Assembly: GCF_001183605.1 (NCBI RefSeq)
Contig: NZ_LFXJ01000002.1
Coordinates: forward strand, 250,501-314,500
From: Lysinibacillus xylanilyticus
GTDB lineage: Bacteria > Bacillota > Bacilli > Bacillales_A > Planococcaceae
Length of the DNA stretch: 64,000 nt
Reading direction: 5' to 3'
Both the position numbers and the translations under genes were made by a program. Below, in pieces: positions 41,976 to 50,793 of this stretch. The notes under the pieces were generated by a model. That model did no database searches, was not told where the DNA came from, and saw only the letters and a program-made list of their open reading frames with translations. Numbering within the stretch: position 1 is the stretch's first letter; the number at the start of each line of letters is the position of its first letter.

Positions 41976-42644
41976 TTGTATCGCATATTGTACATAGAAG
42001 ACGAAAAAGAGATTGCTCAATGGGTTACAAAGGATTTATCAGAAAGAGGATATGAGGTTACATGGCTTGAATCTGGTGAAGAGGTCGATCAGCACATAGC
42101 CTCTAAGGATATCGCTATATTGGATGTGATGCTTCCAGGCTTAGATGGCTTTTCGATTGGCAAAAGAATTAAGCGCGAAAATAAAGAAATCCCAATTTTG
42201 ATGCTGTCAGCACGAACTGCTGTAGAGGATAAAATAGAGGGTCTTAACTTCGCAGATGACTATTTGACAAAACCATTTCATCCAGATGAACTTATAGCTC
42301 GTGTTGAGGTTTTACTAAGAAGATATCAAAAGAATGATGATGTGCTAGATCTTCAACATTTAAAAATTTATACGAAAGATATGCGGGTTATCAATAAGCA
42401 GACAGATGAAGAAATTCAATTAACGGGTAAGCAGTTCTATCTATTACAGTATTTTATCCGCCACTTAAATCAAATTTTAACGAAGGAACAGCTTTATGAA
42501 GGTGTTTGGGGTGAAAGTTACATAGAAGGCGATAAAACATTAATGGTGCATATTCGATACTTAAGAGAAAAAATAGAAATTAATCCAGCCAAACCGACGA
42601 TTATCGAAACCATTCGAGGCATTGGATATAGGGTGAAGCTATGA
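41976..42644 (+). CDS. OmpR/PhoB-family response regulator
   Basis: The 222-residue protein has a receiver domain (IEDEKEIAQWV acidic pocket, AILDVMLPGLDGF with the phospho-acceptor Asp near 51, LSARTAVEDK, LTKPFHPDEL with the Lys) and an OmpR-type winged helix (QLTGKQFYLLQYFIRH, ... VHIRYLREKIE, IRGIGYRV). TTG 41976 lies seven bases after GGGAGG; the five-codon longer start overlaps that site. It overlaps the histidine kinase gene by four bases. Likely targets are the ABC exporter at 44626 and the esterase at 32003, which share TTTAAAC direct repeats. Confidence 0.9.
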   Translation: MYRILYIEDEKEIAQWVTKDLSERGYEVTWLESGEEVDQHIASKDIAILDVMLPGLDGFSIGKRIKRENKEIPILMLSARTAVEDKIEGLNFADDYLTKPFHPDELIARVEVLLRRYQKNDDVLDLQHLKIYTKDMRVINKQTDEEIQLTGKQFYLLQYFIRHLNQILTKEQLYEGVWGESYIEGDKTLMVHIRYLREKIEINPAKPTIIETIRGIGYRVKL

Positions 42645-43993
42645 AATTTTTTCGATCATTATTAGCAAAGTATATGTTGATTATTTTTTCAGCCATTTTT
42701 ATTGTTCAATTATCTTATTTTGCTATTGCCGCTTTTGTGTTTGGAATAGGAAAAACTGATTTTTCAAGTGAAGTTCTCAGGGAAAGCGAAGTAGAGGAAA
42801 AATGGTTTGAAGAAGCTAAGAGTATAAAAAATGTCACAGAGGAAACGATTGCTCAACATTTTAAAGATTGGAAGGGTCAATACCCTAAATCATCCATGTT
42901 CTGGGTAAGTGAGGACGGTACATTACTTACAACATTGAATGTGACGGAGCAATTACCATTAAAATGGACACCAGCATTTACGACAAAATTTATAAAAGAT
43001 CATTATGGAGAAGATCCGTTTACAGTGATAGCTTTTTTAGGACAGGACGAATCAAATGGGTTTATCGTTTTTGAGATTCCTAGAGAAGTGTTTAATCCAC
43101 CTCTTAAAAATGTTTATGAACAGTATGGGAACCTTTTAATTGTTGGCGTTATTGCGGTTATTTTATTTTTCATTGCTATATCTTTCTTATTCTTCAGAGG
43201 GATTCGAAAACGATTATTGCATCTTCAGGAAGCGATGGAAATTCGTGATGTAGACGGCTTACCTATTGCAACAAAGGTCAAGAAGAAGGATGAAATCGGT
43301 CAGCTTGAACATAGCTTTAATCACATGGTATGTGAGCTTAGGGAAAGTAAGAATCGTGAGCAGAAGGAAGAACAGCTAAGACGTGAATTGATTGCTAATT
43401 TATCACATGATTTACGAACGCCATTAACGAAAATACGAGCGCAAGCATATTCAATTAGTAAAGAGACATTATCAGAGGATGGAAAACAAGCGATTAAGGC
43501 AATGGAAACTTCAATTGTTAATATTGACACTTTAATAGAAAATTTAATGTCCTATACATTGCTGACTGCTAGTAAATATAAATTCGAGCCGAAGGACATC
43601 AACGTTATACGTTTTGTACGTGAGCAAATGACGACATGGTATCCGGTGTTTGAAAAGGAAGGTTTTGAAATCGATATTGAGCTACATCCATTTGAGAAAA
43701 ATGAATGGCAAGTCGATTCGATTTGGCTTGGACGTATATTCGATAATCTATTTCAAAATATTTTACGACATGCGAATAGCGGGAAATACATTGGTGTGGA
43801 AACCGAATCTACGGAGCACTATGATGCATTTATCATAAAGGATCACGGAAAAGGAATGAAAAATGAATCCGATGCCAAAGGTGCTGGTATTGGCTTATCA
43901 ATTGTTGATATTATGGTGAAGGGCATGGATTTAGACTGGGATATTGAGTCCAGCGAATCCGGCACAAAGATTAAAATTAAACACTACAAATAG
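42641..43993 (+). CDS. Sensor histidine kinase
   Basis: The 450-residue kinase has membrane helices near 10-35 and 165-190 enclosing an extracellular sensor of about 130 residues, a HAMP linker, the H-box LIANLSHDLRTPLTK (His near 255), and a catalytic domain with LFQNILRHANSGK (N-box), KDHGKGM (G1) and GAGIGLSIVDIM (G2). It would phosphorylate the overlapping response regulator. The large extracellular loop suggests direct envelope-stress or peptide sensing. Confidence 0.92.
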   Translation: MKFFRSLLAKYMLIIFSAIFIVQLSYFAIAAFVFGIGKTDFSSEVLRESEVEEKWFEEAKSIKNVTEETIAQHFKDWKGQYPKSSMFWVSEDGTLLTTLNVTEQLPLKWTPAFTTKFIKDHYGEDPFTVIAFLGQDESNGFIVFEIPREVFNPPLKNVYEQYGNLLIVGVIAVILFFIAISFLFFRGIRKRLLHLQEAMEIRDVDGLPIATKVKKKDEIGQLEHSFNHMVCELRESKNREQKEEQLRRELIANLSHDLRTPLTKIRAQAYSISKETLSEDGKQAIKAMETSIVNIDTLIENLMSYTLLTASKYKFEPKDINVIRFVREQMTTWYPVFEKEGFEIDIELHPFEKNEWQVDSIWLGRIFDNLFQNILRHANSGKYIGVETESTEHYDAFIIKDHGKGMKNESDAKGAGIGLSIVDIMVKGMDLDWDIESSESGTKIKIKHYK

Positions 43994-44001
43994 AATATTT
44001 C

Positions 44002-44082
44002 ATGAAGCATGCTAAGGCATGCTTCATTTCAGTAATTGTCCAAACAGTATGCCAGCAAAGCTTATGGCATGCTGTTTTTTTA
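44002..44082 (+). terminator. Two consecutive terminators after the two-component system
   Basis: ATGAAGCATGC/GCATGCTTCAT (44002-44028) and CAGTATGCCA/TGGCATGCTG with TTTTTTT (44045-44082). Confidence 0.85.
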
Positions 44083-44176
44083 TTCATAATACATATAGAC
44101 TTCTTGGGAAAGTAGAATGGAGCAGTACTTTATAGTAAGGCGATTGGAATTGAATTGCTATCTTCTTTTTAATGCT

Positions 44177-44535
44177 CATCACAAAAGTAGGGATGCCATT
44201 TGTTAAAACGTACGCCATGTAAATAAGTTGATTGGAGTGGAGGCTGGGTGACTCCTCGGGGATTGCAATAGAGGAACGAAGGCTAAAACCATCACGTCCT
44301 GTGATAACGCCTTCGTGACCAACATCCTGCTGCTGACGCTGCGTTAGCACTACGCTTTCGCGCAAAAAACATCTGTTGGCCCGAGACCCTGCAGCGAAGC
44401 GAAGCGGCTCATCGGACGCCCCCAGGAAGCTCTGCTCTGCGCGAAAGCGAAGCGTCAGCGGCAAATGTTTTATCTGTGCGAAAGCGAAGCGACAGCAACA
44501 AAGCGCCCGGCCGGAACGGAAATCAACCCACGTTA
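44177..44535 (+). repeat. Dispersed repeat B, copy B4 with two nested insertions
   Basis: The core starts at GTTGATTGGAGTGGAGGCTGG (44226) and ends AATCAACC (44528); about 49 flanking bases to the left match B3. Relative to B2, one GC-rich unit in inverted long form is inserted after CCAACATCCTG (about 44330-44375), and two GCGAAAGCGAAGCG units after CCCCCAGGAA (about 44430-44500). It separates the two-component genes from their putative target exporter. Confidence 0.82.
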
Positions 44536-44550
44536 TGATAAAGTATCTTT

Positions 44551-44606
44551 TTTAAACAAAATTTAAACTTGGACCTTACCTGTTTTTAACCTTCATTACT
44601 TATGAT
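44551..44606 (+). promoter_or_regulatory. Regulated promoter of the ABC exporter with an 11-bp direct repeat
   Basis: TTTAAACAAAATTTAAAC (44551-44568) is an 11-bp-period direct repeat typical of OmpR-family regulators. TATGAT (44601-44606) follows after exactly 32 bases. The -35 position (ACCTGT) is poor, so activation is expected. The same layout precedes the esterase gene (32037-32092). Confidence 0.75.
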
Positions 44607-44625
44607 AATTACAGAGGTGAGGACA

Positions 44626-45537
44626 ATGGAATATATCGTACAAACAGAAAATTTATCGAAGAACTTTGGTAAAGAGCAAGCTGTATCAAATATAAATTTA
44701 AAAATACGTAAAGGTGAAATATATGGATTTTTAGGACCTAATGGAGCGGGGAAAACTACGACGATTCGTATGCTTCTTGGATTAATGAAGCCATCTTCTG
44801 GGACAATTAAAATCTTCCAAAAAGATTTAAAGAAAGAACGAATTAATATTTTAGCAAAGGTTGGTTCATTAGTAGAGAACCCTTCCTATTATCCACATTT
44901 AACAGCCTATGAAAATTTAGAAGCGTTACGGAAAATTTTAGGTGTACCGAAGTCACGCATTGATGAAGTATTAGAAATTGTTCGTTTGAAGGATGCTGCA
45001 GATAAAAAAGTAAAAGGCTTTTCTCTTGGGATGAAGCAACGTTTAGGTATTGCTGCATCTTTGTTACATAATCCTGAATTACTTATTTTAGATGAACCAA
45101 CGAATGGGCTTGATCCATCTGGTATCATTGAAATTCGTAATTTGATTAAACGACTTCCTGAAGAACATGGAATGACGATTATTATTTCTAGCCATTTATT
45201 ATCTGAAATAGATCAAATGGCAACGCAAGTGGGCATTGTTACGAAGGGGAAAATGATTTTTCAAGATTCTATTGAAGCAATGCGTAGATTTGCTCAGCCA
45301 AAGGTAGTAATCAAAGTGAGCGATAGTGAAAAGGGCTGGCGTTCACTAGTTGCAAATGGCATTAAGGCAGAACATAAGGATGACCTAATTTTATTCGATG
45401 AATGTTCAGATGAAAAAGTAGCGCATATTGTACAAATCCTTGTACAAGAAGGCATTTCAGTTTATCGAGTAGAGGAAGAAAAGCGATCTTTAGAGGAGAT
45501 TTTCCTTCAAATGACAACAGGAGAGCAAACGCTATGA
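44626..45537 (+). CDS. ABC exporter ATPase, BcrA/LanF-like
   Basis: The 303-residue ATPase has Walker A GPNGAGKTT (37-45), signature FSLGMKQRLGIAASLL, Walker B LLILDEPTNGLDPSG and the switch ISSHLLSEI. Its C-terminal extension (about 215-303) is the BcrA/LanF type. GAGGTGAGG precedes ATG 44626. It overlaps the first permease by four bases and belongs with the two permeases as a peptide-antibiotic resistance-type exporter. Regulation by the upstream two-component system is inferred from the direct-repeat site. Confidence 0.92.
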   Translation: MEYIVQTENLSKNFGKEQAVSNINLKIRKGEIYGFLGPNGAGKTTTIRMLLGLMKPSSGTIKIFQKDLKKERINILAKVGSLVENPSYYPHLTAYENLEALRKILGVPKSRIDEVLEIVRLKDAADKKVKGFSLGMKQRLGIAASLLHNPELLILDEPTNGLDPSGIIEIRNLIKRLPEEHGMTIIISSHLLSEIDQMATQVGIVTKGKMIFQDSIEAMRRFAQPKVVIKVSDSEKGWRSLVANGIKAEHKDDLILFDECSDEKVAHIVQILVQEGISVYRVEEEKRSLEEIFLQMTTGEQTL

Positions 45538-46244
45538 TAGGGAGACTATTAACTTCTGACTTTTTGAAAATTAAACGCAAAGGATTATGGTTTTTAACAG
45601 CTTTAGGACCAATAGGTGTTGTTGCCCTACAAATGGTTAACTATGGTATAAGAAGGGACTATTTGTTAGAGCAAAGCGAGGACGATTGGGGCTACTATTT
45701 ATTAAACGTTCATTCATTTACACCACTTGCTATAGTTTTAGGGATTGCTATTTTAACTTCATTTATTGCGAGTATTGAAAATGAAACGAACGCTTGGAAG
45801 CAATTAATTGCGCTACCGGTATCTAAATTAACAGTGTATTTATCAAAATTCACTGTTCTAGCAATATTATTGTTTATGTCTTCCACGATTTTAATGTTGT
45901 TTTCAATGGCTTATGGTGTGTTTTTAGATTTAGGTGATAGCATACCATATGCGGAAATTGCTAAATTTGCGTATTATCCATTTTTTGCTTCGCTGCCAAT
46001 ATTGGCACTTCAGCTTTGGATTGCAAGCGTTTGTCATAATCAGGGGATACCAATTACAGTAGGTATTTTCGGTGTTATATTTGCTTATTCATCATTTGTC
46101 TTGCCTGACTGGATGATTTGGAAATGGCCATCTTTAATGAATCAATGGGATGAGCCCGTTATTAATGTCATGCTTGGAGTAGGCATTGGTATTTTACTGT
46201 ATATTATCGGAATGATAGATTTTGCTAGAAGGGATGTAAAGTAA
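45534..46244 (+). CDS. ABC-2 permease, LanE/MutE-like (bacitracin/lantibiotic export)
   Basis: The 236-residue protein has six hydrophobic segments. The motif ASIENETNAWKQLIALPVSKLTVYLSKF after the second helix is the E-x-x-x-x-x-WKxLLALP motif typical of LanE/LanG and BcrB permeases. It overlaps both neighbours (ATGA junctions), which indicates a tightly coupled three-gene exporter. Confidence 0.88.
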   Translation: MIGRLLTSDFLKIKRKGLWFLTALGPIGVVALQMVNYGIRRDYLLEQSEDDWGYYLLNVHSFTPLAIVLGIAILTSFIASIENETNAWKQLIALPVSKLTVYLSKFTVLAILLFMSSTILMLFSMAYGVFLDLGDSIPYAEIAKFAYYPFFASLPILALQLWIASVCHNQGIPITVGIFGVIFAYSSFVLPDWMIWKWPSLMNQWDEPVINVMLGVGIGILLYIIGMIDFARRDVK

Positions 46245-46978
46245 TGGGGTCTATACTGAGCGCTGAATGGTTTAAACTGCGAAAATCTAAAATGGTGCCA
46301 TTAATTTTTGCGGGGCCGATAATCGGACTTTTTATCGGATTAACATCAAATTTTAGTGACATGTCAGGTTCTGGAATTAACGAATGGTATAGCTCATTAA
46401 TTTCTATGAATTTATTGTATGCATTATTATTCCTACCTTTAATTTCAGGAGTATTTGCGAGTCTTATTTGTAGATATGAACATCAATCTGGTGGCTGGAA
46501 ACAACTTTTAGCATTACCTGTGACAAGAGGGAAAGTGTTTGTTGCAAAGTATGTATTAATTATGCTTCTTGTGTTGGCGATGCAGATACTATATTTATGT
46601 TCTATATATGTAGTAGGTATTATGAAAGGCTACTCAGATCCTTTCCCAATGGAAATTGTGTGGAAAAGTATTCTTGGCGGATGGTTAGCGACAATGCCAT
46701 TAGTAGCGTTGCAGCTATGGACGTCCATCATGTTTAAAAGTTTTGCTGCTCCATTTGCAGTAAACGTCACTTTTACTTTACCATCTATATTAGCAGTCAA
46801 TTCTGCACGTTTTGGACCTTACTATCCATGGGGACAGCCCTTCTTGATGATGAATGTAGGAGGCAATACAGGTGATGTTTTCTTCGTGCCTTGGGATCAA
46901 TTATTAACAGTTGTAGGAGGAGGATTCGTACTGTTTTTCCTTGCCGGATATTTATATTTCCAACGAAAAGCTGTGTAA
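46244..46978 (+). CDS. ABC-2 permease, LanG/MutG-like
   Basis: The 244-residue membrane protein has six segments and the same loop motif (CRYEHQSGGWKQLLALPVTRGKVFVAKY). It is the second, non-identical permease half, so the exporter resembles the LanFEG arrangement of one ATPase and two permeases. Its start overlaps the preceding stop by one base. A worn end of repeat A follows at 46984. Confidence 0.88.
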   Translation: MGSILSAEWFKLRKSKMVPLIFAGPIIGLFIGLTSNFSDMSGSGINEWYSSLISMNLLYALLFLPLISGVFASLICRYEHQSGGWKQLLALPVTRGKVFVAKYVLIMLLVLAMQILYLCSIYVVGIMKGYSDPFPMEIVWKSILGGWLATMPLVALQLWTSIMFKSFAAPFAVNVTFTLPSILAVNSARFGPYYPWGQPFLMMNVGGNTGDVFFVPWDQLLTVVGGGFVLFFLAGYLYFQRKAV

Positions 46979-46983
46979 AGTTA

Positions 46984-47022
46984 AAGCCTCGGGACGCAAT
47001 TATGCTGAGGTATAATTGATTC
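46984..47022. repeat. Terminal fragment of repeat A (A6)
   Basis: GCCTCGGGACGCAATTATGC followed by TGAGGTATAATTGATT matches only the right end of A2 (GGACGCAATTATGCCGAGG, CATAATTGATT). Confidence 0.65.
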
Positions 47023-47111
47023 AGTGGGGATTTACTTCATCCTCACTAATTATTAGTCCTCACCAGTCGGGTGATTACAGGCATTTAATAGATTAAGGGA
47101 GATTTTTTAAA

Positions 47112-48374
47112 ATGGTATTTGTTAAAAGGAGCTTTTTATTAATTTCAGCATTATTTCTTTTATTTGCTCTAGCGGGCTGCGGGAAGGGAGAAGCCGTTAA
47201 GGACGTTGCAAAATATACATCTGCGGTTGAGGATATCGATATTCCGAATGATGTGAAAGTAATAGGTTTTGGAGAAGCGACACATGGAAACGTTGAATTT
47301 CAAACATTAAAGAAGGATGTATTTCAGGCTCTAATTAAAAATGAAAATGTTCGTGTTTTTGTATTAGAAGGTGATTTTGGTGGTGCTCAGCAAATTAATC
47401 AGTTTATTTTAAATGGTACTGGCACAGCTGAGGAAGCGGTAAAAGCTTTGGATTATGGTATCTATAAAACGGAGCAAATGATTGAGATTGTTCAGTGGAT
47501 GCATGATTATAACATGACTGCTGATGAGAAAGATAAAATTTATTTTTACGGTAACGATATGCAACGCTATGATTTTAGTAAAAAAGGGTTGCTGGACTAT
47601 TACGAAGTAGTTAATAGTGAAGGTGCTAAGAAATATAATGCCCAGCTAAAAGATGTATCGAATAAAACAATGAGAGATTTATCAACTAGTCAGCTAGAGG
47701 AACTTGATAAAAATATTGATGCAATCATAAAGGATTTACAAACAAATAAAGACTCTTATGAAAAGCAATCGTCGAAAGAAGCTTATTTATTTGCTACTCA
47801 ATATGCACAAATTATGAAGCAGCGAACGCAATTATTTTTAAATGATAGTAATTACATGAATCTTCGTGATGAATATTTAGCGAACAACTTACAATGGATT
47901 GTTGATTTTGAAGCTGCTCAAGGTCATGATAAAGTGCTGATGTCTGCTCATAATGGGCATATAGAGAAAACTTCTGCAAATGTGGCAGGATACAAATCTA
48001 TGGGCCAATACTTAGATGAAGTGTATAAAGATGCGTACTTTGCTATTGGGACTGACTTTGTTAACAATACGTTCCAGGCACAAAATGGATCTGGCGAAAG
48101 AAAAGAATATACGATTGAACATCATAATGCTTTAGTAGACGCCTTTAGTGAGATCAAGGACAATATTTTCTATGTTGATTTTAAAAAGGCTAAAGAATCT
48201 CAGGAGTTAGCTGACATTGTAGCAAAAAAACAAAGAATGGGTAATATCGGAGATGATTTTAGCTTTTGGTACAAGTTCACACAAATGCTTTATACGATTA
48301 AAATGACACCTGCCGAGGCATTTGATGGCGTTATAATTGTTCAAGAGGCAACACCAACAAGAGTTATTGAATAA
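47112..48374 (+). CDS. Erythromycin esterase family lipoprotein
   Basis: The 420-residue protein has a lipoprotein signal peptide with lipobox LAGC (20-23), so it should be anchored on the outer face of the membrane. The Ere-family motifs GEATHG (54-59), VLEGDFGG, and AHNGHI are present, as is the internal helical region. It follows the ABC exporter by 133 bases and may be its operon partner. It is a distant paralogue of the secreted protein at 30579. The substrate is unknown. GGGAG precedes the ATG by ten bases. Confidence 0.87.
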   Translation: MVFVKRSFLLISALFLLFALAGCGKGEAVKDVAKYTSAVEDIDIPNDVKVIGFGEATHGNVEFQTLKKDVFQALIKNENVRVFVLEGDFGGAQQINQFILNGTGTAEEAVKALDYGIYKTEQMIEIVQWMHDYNMTADEKDKIYFYGNDMQRYDFSKKGLLDYYEVVNSEGAKKYNAQLKDVSNKTMRDLSTSQLEELDKNIDAIIKDLQTNKDSYEKQSSKEAYLFATQYAQIMKQRTQLFLNDSNYMNLRDEYLANNLQWIVDFEAAQGHDKVLMSAHNGHIEKTSANVAGYKSMGQYLDEVYKDAYFAIGTDFVNNTFQAQNGSGERKEYTIEHHNALVDAFSEIKDNIFYVDFKKAKESQELADIVAKKQRMGNIGDDFSFWYKFTQMLYTIKMTPAEAFDGVIIVQEATPTRVIE

Positions 48375-48433
48375 CGTGGAGAAAAACTATTGTGACAATG
48401 AAATTAAACTATGACTCTTATGGCAAAATGAGG

Positions 48434-48565
48434 GGTTGATTTCCGTTCCGACTGGGCGCTTTCCTGGGGGCGTCCAATGAGCCGCTTCACTCGCGGTGCT
48501 CGCTCCAGGGTCTCATCTGTGACACTAATCCCCAAGGAGTCGCCCAGTCTCCACTCCAATCAACC
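48434..48565 (-). repeat. Dispersed repeat B, copy B5 (inverted)
   Basis: The plus strand begins GGTTGATTTCCGTTCCGACTG and ends CAGTCTCCACTCCAATCAACC, the reverse complement of B2 ends; the central part is shortened. A single GTGCGAAAGCGAAGCGGCAGC unit lies separately at 48645-48665. Confidence 0.82.
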
Positions 48566-48817
48566 ACTACTTTGCATGTGTTTTTTTTAGATGTCACTCT
48601 AGTTTATAGTAATAATAAAATAAGTCAGCAACAATGGATTGTCTGTGCGAAAGCGAAGCGGCAGCAACATTCACAAAATTTTTCTTTGACCATTTTGTTT
48701 TTCAACACTATGAAATCGAAGTTTAGATGATGTATATTTCCGTTTCATTACACCTCTAAACTAAGTATTGAATACCTTAATTTTGTTAATGATAAAAAAA
48801 GAGGAGGTGTGGAAACG

Positions 48818-48976
48818 ATGGCTCAAGAAATTCTTTGTGAAGTCAATAACTGTACATTTTGGAACTCCGGAAACAGATGTGGTGCAGAAAAAATCTATGT
48901 TGTAAGTCAAAAGGGACAACAGGCATCTAATAGTGAAGAAACAGATTGCAAAACATTTAATCCTGAAACACATTAA
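48818..48976 (+). CDS. DUF1540 domain-containing protein
   Basis: This 52-residue protein starts MAQEILCEVNNCTFW and has the DUF1540 cysteine pattern C-x4-C-x3-W-x6-C with a final T-x-C-x-TF (DCKTF). Four cysteines suggest metal binding. Members are common in spore formers, often in pairs of domains; only one is present. AGGAGG lies a few bases before GGAAACG and the ATG, a strong site. It is too short for most gene finders and ends in a strong terminator. Confidence 0.87.
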   Translation: MAQEILCEVNNCTFWNSGNRCGAEKIYVVSQKGQQASNSEETDCKTFNPETH

Positions 48977-48981
48977 ATTTT

Positions 48982-49016
48982 TTAAGGGTAACCATATTAA
49001 TATGGTTACCCTTTTC
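48982..49016. terminator. Bidirectional terminator
   Basis: AAGGGTAACCATAT pairs with ATATGGTTACCCTT followed by TT. Confidence 0.88.
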
Positions 49017-49024
49017 CCATAGCT

Positions 49025-49270
49025 TTATAAATAGACATCAATTTTTTCCTTGTTAAATAAAAGCGTATGAGCATTTTTTACTTTTTCCTCTACATAATCT
49101 AATGAATACTTTCCATAGGAATCGGTTAAATCGCCAATTGCGCGAGATAAATTATCAATAATAGGAATCAACGTTTCTGAGTGAGTAAGTTCTTCACCTT
49201 TATTCATTTTATCAGTAATTTCATGAGCAAGATGTTGAATCTTTCTTAGTCGCAATTTTTCAGATTGCAT
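49025..49270 (-). CDS. Small hypothetical helical protein
   Basis: The 81-residue protein MQSEKLRLRKIQHLAHEIT... is charged and predicted helical, with no membrane segment or cysteine. The start at 49270 has AAGGAGG six bases upstream; the seven-codon longer form lacks a site. I do not recognise a family. It is convergent with the DUF1540 gene and lies downstream of the MocR gene but in the same direction, 71 bases apart. Confidence 0.7.
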   Translation of the reverse strand: MQSEKLRLRKIQHLAHEITDKMNKGEELTHSETLIPIIDNLSRAIGDLTDSYGKYSLDYVEEKVKNAHTLLFNKEKIDVYL

Positions 49271-49340
49271 GGAATCCTCCTTATTGAACAAATAATGATG
49301 TCTAACTATATGCCTAGCACCTAATTTTCATGAATAAGAT

Positions 49341-50678
49341 TTAAAAGTAGTTATTAGGACTGCTAAGGGCGTGAGCAATTCCCTTTATACCGACTTCAAT
49401 TTTTTGGTCAGCAACATTCGAAACATTTAATTTTAAAATTCGTTCTCGGTAAAATCCATCTAAATAATTACGATCAATTGTATCTAAATAAATGTCCTGC
49501 TGTGCTAAATGCTGTATAAGCATATTTGTATTGACCTCCCTCGGCAATACGATATGACTATGCATGCAAATTTCTGTAGACGCTTGATATTTTGATAAAT
49601 AGGTTTTTATGGATTGTTGAAGTATATTGGCACGTACTGTATAGGCTTCGCTCACTTTCTTTTGGTAGCGTTCAAACATACCACTTTTTAAATATAGCTC
49701 TAGCGCAGCTTGTGAAATCATGGAACTATCAATATCTGTTGTATTTTTATGTTTCTGAAAACTATCAATGAATGCATTTGGTAATATAGCAAGCCCAATA
49801 CGTAGGCCAGGGAACATAATTTTAGAGAAACTTTTTAAATATATAACATGCTCCGCAGTATCATCTGTAAATAATGGATCATTTTTTTTGTTTTGATCGA
49901 AATCCGCTAAATAATCATCTTCAACGATATAAACATTATATTTATAGGCAAGCTTACGAATATCATCCGTCTCTTTTTTACTAAAGGAAGTACCTAGAGG
50001 ATTATGCAGGCGTGGCATTGTATAAAAAAATTTAATATCATGCTTCTTAAAGATAATTTCTAAATCTTCTAAATCTATGCCTTTTGATGTTCTTTTAATG
50101 CCCATTACTGGTATTTGATATGTTTTTAAATAATCCATGTATAGATGATAGCTAGGCTGTTCTACTAAAATTGTTGTTCGATTATTAGGAAATGGCATTA
50201 CACTTAACAAGAAGAGAGACTGTTGTACACCAGAAGTAATAAAGATATTGTCTTCCTTTGTGAATATTTGATATGATTCTAACAATTTTTTTGCTTCTAT
50301 AATTAGCGAAGGCAATCCTTTAGCTGTGCCGTATCGAAATAAGTCTGCTTGGTATGTTTCAATAGCTTTATTAATACAATGCTGAAAATCCTTGTAGGGG
50401 AATGCATACCAACTAGGTGATGATGTCGCAAAATCTATACAATTGTACTCTTGTGGCTTATCTGGGAGTTGATTGTCAACAACATAGTAACCACTTTTGG
50501 ATAGGGCATATATAAGGTGCTGATCTTCCAGTTTCCTTAAGGCGGTCAAAATGGTGCTTTTACTACAAGAAAATTCTTGTGATAAATTACGAATAGAGGG
50601 AAGCTTTGCACCAGAATGTAGGGCACCTGTTTGTATTTGGTTCAATAGCTTGGAATAGATTAATTCATATTTAAGCAT
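49341..50678 (-). CDS. MocR-family regulator (GntR plus aminotransferase-like), YcxD-like
   Basis: The 445-residue protein has a GntR winged helix (KLPSIRNLSQEFSCSKSTILTAL) and an aminotransferase-like domain with the PLP motif LKSFSKIMFPGLRIG (Lys near 284). AGGAGG precedes the ATG at 50678; the longer frame starts inside the palindromic site. It is divergent from two EamA transporter genes, the arrangement of B. subtilis ycxD/ycxC, so it probably controls them in response to PLP or an amino-containing ligand. Confidence 0.88.
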   Translation of the reverse strand: MLKYELIYSKLLNQIQTGALHSGAKLPSIRNLSQEFSCSKSTILTALRKLEDQHLIYALSKSGYYVVDNQLPDKPQEYNCIDFATSSPSWYAFPYKDFQHCINKAIETYQADLFRYGTAKGLPSLIIEAKKLLESYQIFTKEDNIFITSGVQQSLFLLSVMPFPNNRTTILVEQPSYHLYMDYLKTYQIPVMGIKRTSKGIDLEDLEIIFKKHDIKFFYTMPRLHNPLGTSFSKKETDDIRKLAYKYNVYIVEDDYLADFDQNKKNDPLFTDDTAEHVIYLKSFSKIMFPGLRIGLAILPNAFIDSFQKHKNTTDIDSSMISQAALELYLKSGMFERYQKKVSEAYTVRANILQQSIKTYLSKYQASTEICMHSHIVLPREVNTNMLIQHLAQQDIYLDTIDRNYLDGFYRERILKLNVSNVADQKIEVGIKGIAHALSSPNNYF

Positions 50679-50693
50679 ATACATCCTCCTACG

Positions 50694-50713
50694 CATCTGT
50701 ATCGGTACAGATG
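50694..50713. promoter_or_regulatory. Palindromic operator between the MocR and EamA genes
   Basis: CATCTGTATCGGTACAGATG is a perfect 8-bp inverted repeat with a 4-base centre. It lies just upstream of the MocR ribosome site and about 80 bases before the EamA start, well placed for autorepression and for control of the transporters. Confidence 0.65.
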
Positions 50714-50793
50714 TGTATTTTTTATATCGTGTGAGCCTTTACTTTTTATTACTATAGATTTACCGGCCGGAATGAAGCGAAGGAGTACATTAT

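Noticed and set aside
44084-44464. 126-codon minus-strand frame across repeat B4
   Set aside because: It runs through the repeat and its nested units, with no ribosome site and no protein family pattern.
47112-47171. Possible TTTAAAC response-regulator site directly upstream of the esterase-family lipoprotein
   Set aside because: No TTTAAAC repeat occurs in 46979-47111; if this gene belongs to the regulon it is more likely by read-through from the ABC operon.
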